A stretch of DNA of 45,246 bases from NCBI GenBank assembly GCA_024409235.1, contig JAKSUA010000018.1:1-45246 (forward strand), read 5' to 3'. A model generated the notes under the pieces. That model was not told the DNA's origin, ran no database searches, and saw only the letters and a program-made list of their open reading frames with translations. The stretch is from Bacteroidales bacterium. Its GTDB lineage: Bacteria > Bacteroidota > Bacteroidia > Bacteroidales > UBA1715. Of the stretch, positions 19,106 to 26,151 are shown one piece after another (position 1 is the first letter of the stretch; each line of letters opens with the position of its first letter). A program made the position numbers and the translations under genes.

Positions 19106-20572
19106 CTATGGAATAGCCTCAAATACGTTATCAACGCCCTCTGTTTCATTAGATAGCACATTGTTGTCGAAGATATTGCCCTTGCCGCAGTCCTCAAACT
19201 TCAAGCCTGAAACACCACCAGGGAAAGCTTCTGACCAGATACGTGAGTAAACTATCTCTCCATCAACTTCTTCATCTTTTGTGCCTGTACGAACGATCAA
19301 GCCATACTCCTTGATGTTCTTGATTGTGAGGTTCTCAATCTTAAGCACCTCGTCAAAACAATCAAGTTTCAAGCCAAACTCATCACCATCGCTGATGACA
19401 ACGTTCTTAAAGATGCACTCGTCATCTGCTGAAGCATGGTTAACACCCTTCCAGTAGCCAACCTTGCTTACCAAACCACAAAGTATGATAGGAGATGCTT
19501 CTGTTCCTTCAAATTTCACTACAGTTTCAGAGTTGGTAAACATTTCCGCATTCTTGCCAAATGCCATTTTTACGCCAGCAGTTACTGTCAACTCAGATTG
19601 GCCGTCTACCGTAAATCCATCAGGGAAGTAATAAGGAATGCCTGCATTGTTGAGTGTCAACTCATCGTTGTCATTAATGCTGTTTGTCATCATGATGTAG
19701 TTCTCGCCATTCTCTTCAAACTTGTTGCCACTACCGATGTTATTAGCATTCCAGGCATCAATATCCATAGGAGCTTTTGCCACGTTCTTGATAGTGTTGT
19801 TTTCAAATGCCTTAAAGTTCTTGCCATTACCCCAATGAGTTTGAACGCCAAAGCCCAAGCCTCCATCAATTGTGCAGTTCTTTACAGATACAGAGCCCTT
19901 TTCTACAGTGTTCAAAACTCCAAATCCATCGTATGAACCACCATTCTTCAAGATGACATACTCCATTTGGTTGTCTGAACGGTTAGAGTGATACTCAATG
20001 TATCCCCAGGAACCCTTATTCTGATTGTTCACTGGGCCAGTAAATGTAATTGGCTTCTCAGCAGTACCTACCATCTTCAAACCAGCGTTTTCGGTAACAG
20101 TAATGCCACCATCTACACCTGTAAACGCAATGGTTACACCTGGCTCGATGGTCAAGCATGCGTTGCCTTCAATGTAAAAATAACCATCAATAATATAGTC
20201 GATTGGCAAACCAAGGTCTTTTAATGTTTTGTTTTCGTTCATAGATCCCGACAGTGTCATCGCATCGTTAATGTCAGTAACATCGCCGCCGTTTCCGCCA
20301 TTACCTGCACCTTCTGCAAAAATTGCAATTAAAACAAGGTCCTTTGTAACAATAAGTTTTCGTGGGTTTTCAGTGTTCATATCATTCCACATAGAGAAAT
20401 GATACCCCTCATTTGCCGTAGCATACAAATTCAACTCAGTGTTTTCTTTGTATTCACCGTCAACATTGGCAACAGAACCCATTTTGGGATCATTAACAGT
20501 TACCGTTACAGAATACTTTTCTTCTTCTTTTGTACAACTGCTGAAAGAAATACATCCTATCAACAGTGCCAT
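19106..20572 (-). CDS. Beta-helix lipoprotein with InlB B-repeat-like N-terminal domain
   Basis: The 488 residues from the first ATG start MALLIGCISFSSC|TKEEE, with the lipobox Cys at residue 13. The domain YSVTVTVNDPKMGSVANVDG...NEGYHFSMW resembles the divergent InlB B-repeat found in surface proteins. After a Gly-rich linker (GAGNGGNGGD), the rest looks like a right-handed parallel beta-helix with repeated YFYIEGNACLTIEPGVTIAF-type rungs; the pattern recurs in LTVTAGVKMAFGK. It is likely surface-exposed, with function unknown. The ATG gives a signal peptide with no basic N-region. In-frame codons upstream add KNNNLKTIV, so a non-ATG start (ATA at 20602 or ATT at 20611) is possible. Base composition is richer in GC than flanking genes. 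Confidence 0.75.
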   Translation of the reverse strand: MALLIGCISFSSCTKEEEKYSVTVTVNDPKMGSVANVDGEYKENTELNLYATANEGYHFSMWNDMNTENPRKLIVTKDLVLIAIFAEGAGNGGNGGDVTDINDAMTLSGSMNENKTLKDLGLPIDYIIDGYFYIEGNACLTIEPGVTIAFTGVDGGITVTENAGLKMVGTAEKPITFTGPVNNQNKGSWGYIEYHSNRSDNQMEYVILKNGGSYDGFGVLNTVEKGSVSVKNCTIDGGLGFGVQTHWGNGKNFKAFENNTIKNVAKAPMDIDAWNANNIGSGNKFEENGENYIMMTNSINDNDELTLNNAGIPYYFPDGFTVDGQSELTVTAGVKMAFGKNAEMFTNSETVVKFEGTEASPIILCGLVSKVGYWKGVNHASADDECIFKNVVISDGDEFGLKLDCFDEVLKIENLTIKNIKEYGLIVRTGTKDEEVDGEIVYSRIWSEAFPGGVSGLKFEDCGKGNIFDNNVLSNETEGVDNVFEAIP

Positions 20573-20604
20573 TACGATAGTTTTTAAATTATTGTTTTTT
20601 ATCT

Positions 20605-21552
20605 TTAAAATTGTCCTACAAAAATATGATTTTTTAAAATCATTTTTGCCTTAACAACATCTTTTTTTATTGCACTTTTTAACTCATCCAACGATTCAAA
20701 ATGCTGTTCATCCCGGAGTTTTTTCAAAAAAGTTACGCGTACATTTTTATCATAGATTTCTTCACTAAAATCTATCAGATGAACTTCGACAGACAAAGGC
20801 AGGTTTTCACAAATAGTTGGATTATTCCCAATATTTATCACCGCCTTATAAATTTTGTTTTCCACATAAGCCATTCCAACATAAACTCCTTTTTCCGGAA
20901 GTTTTTTATACGAAAATTCCGACTGCAAATTTGCCGTTGGGAAACCTATTGTACGCCCAATTTTTCTTCCTGCAACCACCTTTCCTGTAAAGAAATATTC
21001 ATACGACAACATTTGATTTACCCGTTCAATATTTCCTTCGGACAAACAGTTACGAATTTTTGTAGAACTTACCGTTTCACTATCAACACTATACGCTGAA
21101 ATTTGTTCCACCGAAAATCCATATTGTTTACCACATTGCTTCATCAACTCAAAAGTGCCCTCACCTGCTCTTCCATACTTATGATCGTAACCAATAACAA
21201 CTGTCTTTGCACCAATTCCTTTATATAAAATCTTATAGATATAATCTTCTGGGGACAATTCGGAAAGTTCCTGAGAAAAAGGCAAAACAAGACAGACATC
21301 AAGCCCGTTTTTTTCGAGAAGTTCCATTTTTTCGTCAAGAGTTGTAAGAAGATTAAATCCTTCCGTTTTTCCAAAATAAACTCGTGGATGCGGCCAAAAT
21401 GTAAGCAGTACCGATTCTCCTCCTTCTCTTTGTTTAATCTTTTCCAATTGACTTAAAATAGCTCTATGTCCAGAATGTACACCATCGAACATTCCTATTG
21501 TAACAATTGGATTTTTTGCTGAAAATTCTTCTATGGAACCGTATATTCTCAT
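20605..21552 (-). CDS. ribF: Bifunctional riboflavin kinase / FMN adenylyltransferase
   Basis: The 315-residue RibF phosphorylates riboflavin to FMN and adenylates it to FAD. The N-terminal nucleotidyltransferase domain has GMFDGVHSGHRAIL (the HIGH-type motif) and VVIGYDHKYGRAGEG, then VSSTKIRNCL. The C-terminal kinase domain has GRTIGFPTANL, KLPEKGVYVG, INIGNNPT and VEVHLIDF. Length is normal. It is 18 nt downstream of vsr on the same strand and is followed by the beta-helix lipoprotein gene. Confidence 0.94.
   Translation of the reverse strand: MRIYGSIEEFSAKNPIVTIGMFDGVHSGHRAILSQLEKIKQREGGESVLLTFWPHPRVYFGKTEGFNLLTTLDEKMELLEKNGLDVCLVLPFSQELSELSPEDYIYKILYKGIGAKTVVIGYDHKYGRAGEGTFELMKQCGKQYGFSVEQISAYSVDSETVSSTKIRNCLSEGNIERVNQMLSYEYFFTGKVVAGRKIGRTIGFPTANLQSEFSYKKLPEKGVYVGMAYVENKIYKAVINIGNNPTICENLPLSVEVHLIDFSEEIYDKNVRVTFLKKLRDEQHFESLDELKSAIKKDVVKAKMILKNHIFVGQF
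20619..20626 (-). promoter_or_regulatory. Possible internal -7 box before the beta-helix lipoprotein gene
   Basis: TATTTTTG on the minus strand matches TAnnTTTG but lies inside the ribF 3' end, without a recognisable -33 element. It would start RNA near 20612. Confidence 0.3.
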
Positions 21553-21570
21553 TACACGAACAAAGATAAA

Positions 21571-22074
21571 TTAATTTCCGTATTTAATAGAATCCTCTGC
21601 AGCTATCGTCACTATAGAATTATCACTGCTCAACTGATATTTTTTATGCAGTACATCAAGATTTGCTTTATTCAGGAGATACGTAATTTCCTGCAGTGTC
21701 TGCTGTCGTATTTTTTTCTTTAACTGACATTCCCAGACTATCATTGTTTTCCAACCAAGCATACGAAGTTGCTCACGAACCAATGCATCACGTTCTACAT
21801 TTCTTGTGAATTTCTGCTGCCAAAATTCAATATTTGTCTGTGGAAAACGACCATTCTGACATTCATGCCGATGCCAAAAGCAACCATGTATAAAAATAGC
21901 TGTATGGTATTTTTTCAGAACTATATCAGGTGAACCTGGCAATGTCTTTACGTTTACCCTATAGCGGAATCCATTTTTATACAAATACTGTCGGACAATC
22001 ATTTCCGGCTTTGTATCCGTACTTCTAATACGGCTCATGTTGCGGCTTCGCTGCTCTTTTGAAACCGTATCCAT
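21571..22074 (-). CDS. vsr: Very short patch repair (Vsr) endonuclease
   Basis: The 167-residue protein matches the Vsr family, which nicks 5' of T in T:G mismatches left by deamination of 5-methylcytosine. The start is MDTVSKEQRSRNMSRIRSTD, typical for Vsr. TKPEMIVRQYLY (catalytic Glu region), LPGSPDIVL (metal-binding Asp), FIHGCFWHRHECQ (His and zinc-ligand region) and GWKTMIVWECQ are all present, so it appears intact. No cytosine methyltransferase is encoded in the window. It sits between a SusD-associated lipoprotein gene (14 nt) and ribF (18 nt), in an unusual operon position. Confidence 0.93.
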   Translation of the reverse strand: MDTVSKEQRSRNMSRIRSTDTKPEMIVRQYLYKNGFRYRVNVKTLPGSPDIVLKKYHTAIFIHGCFWHRHECQNGRFPQTNIEFWQQKFTRNVERDALVREQLRMLGWKTMIVWECQLKKKIRQQTLQEITYLLNKANLDVLHKKYQLSSDNSIVTIAAEDSIKYGN

Positions 22075-22088
22075 TGCAAGAGATAATA

Positions 22089-22853
22089 TTATTTTCTCTT
22101 AAAGGAATGTTTTCCAGACAGATAAATCGATTCCGTTGGGGCTTCTTTCATAGTAAAATCTACAACGAAATTTCCTTGTAAATCATAAGAGCCATTTCCA
22201 GAAATGAGATATTTATTCCCAAGATTATCAGTCCATTCCGAGTCTTCTGGAATCGTGACAGATCTAGATTCATCTTGTTTAAAGACATACGAAACATACT
22301 GTCCAGGCAGAGGGAAATCGTAGAAGTTATTATTCTTCACAATTGTGTCGTTTACCTTTATAAATTCCACATTGTACGTTGCACCCGTTGATGATTCATA
22401 GCAAGAATATTCTCCCGTAAAGAAATCCATAAACGCCTGTTGTGCAAACGTTAGAACACACGATTTATAATTTTCTGACACTGCAACATTAGACGAATTC
22501 AAAGTTAGTTTTATCGAATAAGAAGTACCTTTTTTCAGCTTTGAAGTTTTTATCAACACTTGAATTGTGTCCAGACTATTGCCAGTAAGCACTTTTGACT
22601 TGTTTATAGAATAAGAATCCTCTGGTAATTTTGTTTCTACAGCTACGTTAAGTGTTGCCGAAGACAAACCGCCAAAAATCTGAATTGGTACCGAAATACA
22701 ATATTCTTCGTCAGCGACAAAAGAAATTGTTTCGTTCAATGTTGTTGATGCAAATTCTACAGTTGCCTTATCAACAGTAGCGTCTATATAAGGATTCTTT
22801 GAACACGAAATAACACAAAGAATACCAAATAAATATACTATTACCTTTTTCAT
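22089..22853 (-). CDS. SusD-associated lipoprotein (DUF4843-like)
   Basis: The 254-residue lipoprotein has the lipobox VISC|SKNPYI at about residue 17. The first half carries a beta-rich, immunoglobulin-like pattern (TISFVADEEYCISVPIQIFG, GTSYSIKLTLNSSN), as in DUF4843-type proteins encoded next to SusD homologues. The C-terminal half, from FMDFFTGEYSCYESSTG, resembles a second ligand-binding-like beta domain. Its ATG overlaps the susD stop (TAATG), so translation is coupled. It probably works at the cell surface with the SusD-like protein. The family call is from overall pattern and context, not a decisive motif. Confidence 0.6.
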   Translation of the reverse strand: MKKVIVYLFGILCVISCSKNPYIDATVDKATVEFASTTLNETISFVADEEYCISVPIQIFGGLSSATLNVAVETKLPEDSYSINKSKVLTGNSLDTIQVLIKTSKLKKGTSYSIKLTLNSSNVAVSENYKSCVLTFAQQAFMDFFTGEYSCYESSTGATYNVEFIKVNDTIVKNNNFYDFPLPGQYVSYVFKQDESRSVTIPEDSEWTDNLGNKYLISGNGSYDLQGNFVVDFTMKEAPTESIYLSGKHSFKRK

Positions 22854-24247
22854 TAATAACCTTGATTTTGAGTTAAATTAGGGTTTGCATTCAATTCAGC
22901 TGTTGGAATTGGAAAAGCAAACATGTAACTTGGATTTTCAACAGTGCAGATATTTGAATTACAATCTTCTCTTGATATTGCAAAAGAATAAATTGAACGT
23001 TTTATCTGAAAGAAACGTTTTCCTTCAAATGCGAACTCTTTACGATATTCCTCATGGATTTTCAACAACAAATCGTCCATAGATAAATTATCGAACACAG
23101 CAGTTGGATCGACACGTTTTGTTAAAGCATCCATAACGGCAATGAGCTTATCATAATTTTCCTTCTGGGATTCTGCTGTAGCTCCAGGTTTCACTATTTC
23201 ATACATATAGCAGTCTGCTAAAATAAAATAGATTTCCGACAGACGAAGTACAGGTACATTATCAACACCCAATCCATCACGTCCTGGATACTTATTAAAG
23301 AAGGTTTCAGAACGAGTATTAAAGAAACGTGTACGAATATCACTGTCAGAATACAATTTCAACAAATCGTCAGTAGGAATCAAGCCTCCATATCCATCAG
23401 GCGACAGCATGTGTCCAATACTGTTTGTTCCTGCATTATCAGTTGACGACATTGCAACAGAAAAAATACTTTCAGAAGATGATTCCTGAGACCAACTTTC
23501 AATATAATTATCCGCAGTCAACAACGAATATTGTCCACTTGCAACTAACTGTTCACCTAAATTTCGTGCATTAGTATAGTATCCACCGCTTTTATACACA
23601 ACAACAAGCAAAGCTTCTACACTATATTTATTAAAACGAAACGGAGTAACCTCAGCATTTTCCAACAAAGATTCAGCTTCTTTTAAGTCTTTTATAATCA
23701 TCGAATAAATATTCTTTACCGAAGTTCTCTGAGGACATGGAACAGTGTCATTCGCAACCGGAATTCCTGCATTGTCAAAAGATGATTTGTTTCCAAATAT
23801 TCTCACTAAATCAAAATACGCTAAACTTCTGATTGCCAAAGCTTCACCATAAATAATTTCATCCAAATCATTACGATTTGGATCATTACAAGCTTTTATA
23901 ATATTGTTTGCATTTTTTATGATTCTATAAGCTGTTGACCAAAATGATTTTAAATCAGCATCATCGGCTGTTACAGCATAATTATAAAATGCAGAGAAAT
24001 TACCCGTGTTTTGCGAAGAAAGTTTTGCATTGTCTGCATATACATCACCAATCAAAACAAAATTTCTTCCATAGTATGTATAACTCTGAAAATCGTTATA
24101 ACATCCAATCAATGCAGATGTAACTCCCTGAGCTGTTGACATCAACGATTCCTCAGATGCATAGTTCGTTGGCTCTTTGTCCAAGAAATTGTCAGTGCAT
24201 GATGCACAACAGATAAACGAAAATACTATTATCAATAATTTCTTCAT
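22853..24247 (-). CDS. SusD/RagB-family nutrient-binding lipoprotein
   Basis: The 464-residue surface lipoprotein has the signal MKKLLIIVFSFICCAS|C and the family start CTDNFLDKEPT. TPR-like helices follow (ALIGCYNDFQSY, SFWSTAYRIIKNANNIIKACN, YGEALAIRSLAYFDLVRIFG). The C-terminal signature is VPVLRLSEIYFILADCYM with EYRKEFAFEGKRFFQIKR. SusD proteins bind glycans or peptides and cap a TonB-dependent SusC channel. Here no SusC gene lies upstream or anywhere in the window. It has its own strong promoter (24267-24297) and heads the susD-lipoprotein-vsr-ribF run. It is slightly short for the family; the substrate cannot be predicted. Confidence 0.88.
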   Translation of the reverse strand: MKKLLIIVFSFICCASCTDNFLDKEPTNYASEESLMSTAQGVTSALIGCYNDFQSYTYYGRNFVLIGDVYADNAKLSSQNTGNFSAFYNYAVTADDADLKSFWSTAYRIIKNANNIIKACNDPNRNDLDEIIYGEALAIRSLAYFDLVRIFGNKSSFDNAGIPVANDTVPCPQRTSVKNIYSMIIKDLKEAESLLENAEVTPFRFNKYSVEALLVVVYKSGGYYTNARNLGEQLVASGQYSLLTADNYIESWSQESSSESIFSVAMSSTDNAGTNSIGHMLSPDGYGGLIPTDDLLKLYSDSDIRTRFFNTRSETFFNKYPGRDGLGVDNVPVLRLSEIYFILADCYMYEIVKPGATAESQKENYDKLIAVMDALTKRVDPTAVFDNLSMDDLLLKIHEEYRKEFAFEGKRFFQIKRSIYSFAISREDCNSNICTVENPSYMFAFPIPTAELNANPNLTQNQGY

Positions 24248-24266
24248 AATTCTTCTAAAATGTTGT

Positions 24267-24297
24267 CAAAGATACATTTATTCATGTGAACAGCAAA
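24267..24297 (-). promoter_or_regulatory. Promoter of the susD-like gene (TTTG-N19-TATCTTTG)
   Basis: On the minus strand TATCTTTG (24274-24267) lies 19 nt after TTTG (24297-24294), a near-perfect Bacteroidota promoter 20 nt before the susD ATG. It separates this operon from the sulfatase gene, which ends at 24310. Confidence 0.75.
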
Positions 24298-24309
24298 AGA
24301 GAAAATTCA

Positions 24310-26139
24310 TTATTTCTCACAAAAATCTGTTGTTACTTTTTGCAGAAAAGCCTTCCCTTGACTAACTGTAGTATCCTGCAAATCACTACTGCGGTCAATA
24401 ATTCTGGAGCTTTCATTATCCCACGCAACAAACTGACTACCACGCATATACCCAAACCCATTGTTAAATGCATAGAAAGCAAACTGTTTATCACCACATA
24501 AAATATCTTTACTAAAATAAAACTGCTTAGAACAAAGATTCAGCTGATTACAGAGCATTTTTGGTAAATCGCATTGACAAATTAGATCCTGAATCACAGT
24601 ATCTTTTTCTACTACACCACCACACCAAATCATTGGAATATGAAACTTTTCTTTTTTAGAAACAGGTTTTGCCTCCTTGCTCATTCTTGCTCCATGATCT
24701 GAAACAAAAACTACTAAAGTGTTTTCCCACCAACTTTCATTTTTTGCCTTACGCATAAAATCTCCTAAACAACTATCTGCATAATGCACCGAATTTTGGA
24801 ATTTTTCATACTGACTATCTCCATAGAATTCACTTTTCATCGGCACATCAAAGGGCTCATGGCTACTTAAGGTGTAACAAACAGAGAAAAATGGTTCTGT
24901 TTCCTGCTTTAAGTCTGAAAATAAACGATTTAAAACAACATGGTCATATGCTCCCCACTTTGCATTTCCTTCTTTTTTATCAAAATCATCTATAGTTACG
25001 CATTTTTCAAATCTACCATTTCGGAAGTAGGAATTCATATTTCCAAAACGTATATCTCCACCATGATATAACGACAAATTGTATCCAAGAGAATCAAAAA
25101 CCTTACTTAAATAAGGTAACTTTTCCGATTTCTCTGTGTATTTTATAATTGCAGTCGTTGGCTGTGCTGGATAACCGCTCAAAATAGAAACAATTCCCAT
25201 TTCGCTTTTTGTTCCATTTCCATAACAATTTGAAAATAACACTCCAGTTTTTGCAATTGAATCTATATTAGGTGCAACATCCTCGCCTCCAAGACACAAT
25301 ATCTCAGACTCTGTGAAACTCTCAAGTATAAACAATAATATATTTGGACGTTCTGCATTTATCAACTGAACAGGTTTCTCATTTTTTGATTCCATTAGAG
25401 ATGCACACAATCTCTCACACTCAGATTCATCCATAAAAATATCGGCAACTTCTCTTTTACTGTAACCAATTGAATACAAAAAATGCCAATGGTCATTGAT
25501 TGCAGCATGATTAGCAAATGGTTCCGAACAAAAATACACCGAACCCGTACGCAAAGCTGCTACACCAATTCCTCCCCGAATAGGTATAATCATAACAGCC
25601 ATTAAGACAATAAAAACAACAGTATTCCATTTTTTTATGTCATCAAATGTGTTTAGATGCTTTTCTACAAAAAATCTATATAGCAAATAAAATAAGGCAA
25701 CTATTAATATTACAACAAACAACAACAACAATAAATGCCACAAAGGTATTGACGACAAAGCTTCCTTCGGTAACTTCAAGTATTGCAACACCGAACAGTC
25801 TGTTCGATAACTCCAATTTCGATACAATTCTGCGTCTGATACGGTTAAAAGAGAAAATGGCAGTAACATAAATAGAGTCAGACCTCTAAAAATCCGCTTT
25901 ATTTTTACAACATTTCCTATAAAAAGAAATATTATCAAAATAACAGAACTGATTTCCATTACGTATCCAACCATCGAAATATCATGCTGAAATCCATAAA
26001 CAAAAGCGTCCAATATGTTTTTTACCGACAATTTTGTTAGAAATGGATAATTATATAGCATGAAGAAAATTCTGCTGAATTCAAAAAACAACAACCATAA
26101 CAACAAATATTTTACTAGAAAAATCAACCGTTTCTTCAT
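24310..26139 (-). CDS. LTA-synthase-type membrane sulfatase/phosphotransferase
   Basis: The 609-residue protein has five or so N-terminal transmembrane segments (about residues 5-25, 55-75, 85-105, 130-155, 170-190). An extracytoplasmic alkaline-phosphatase-fold domain starts near 260 (NILLFILESFTES). Visible catalytic-site pieces are the metal Glu in LESFTE, the nucleophilic Thr in NGTKSEMG, SSHEPFDVP, and the metal Asp/His in VFVSDHGARM. Relatives transfer phosphoglycerol or phosphoethanolamine to envelope glycans. This organism should be Gram-negative, so teichoic acid synthesis is unlikely and the acceptor is unknown. It starts 12 nt after priA. Confidence 0.85.
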   Translation of the reverse strand: MKKRLIFLVKYLLLWLLFFEFSRIFFMLYNYPFLTKLSVKNILDAFVYGFQHDISMVGYVMEISSVILIIFLFIGNVVKIKRIFRGLTLFMLLPFSLLTVSDAELYRNWSYRTDCSVLQYLKLPKEALSSIPLWHLLLLLFVVILIVALFYLLYRFFVEKHLNTFDDIKKWNTVVFIVLMAVMIIPIRGGIGVAALRTGSVYFCSEPFANHAAINDHWHFLYSIGYSKREVADIFMDESECERLCASLMESKNEKPVQLINAERPNILLFILESFTESEILCLGGEDVAPNIDSIAKTGVLFSNCYGNGTKSEMGIVSILSGYPAQPTTAIIKYTEKSEKLPYLSKVFDSLGYNLSLYHGGDIRFGNMNSYFRNGRFEKCVTIDDFDKKEGNAKWGAYDHVVLNRLFSDLKQETEPFFSVCYTLSSHEPFDVPMKSEFYGDSQYEKFQNSVHYADSCLGDFMRKAKNESWWENTLVVFVSDHGARMSKEAKPVSKKEKFHIPMIWCGGVVEKDTVIQDLICQCDLPKMLCNQLNLCSKQFYFSKDILCGDKQFAFYAFNNGFGYMRGSQFVAWDNESSRIIDRSSDLQDTTVSQGKAFLQKVTTDFCEK

Positions 26140-26151
26140 AGTTTTCTAAAA

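Noticed and set aside
19436..19936. A 166-codon open frame antisense to the beta-helix lipoprotein
   Set aside because: It is an overlap artefact; the reverse strand encodes a coherent lipoprotein with domain structure.
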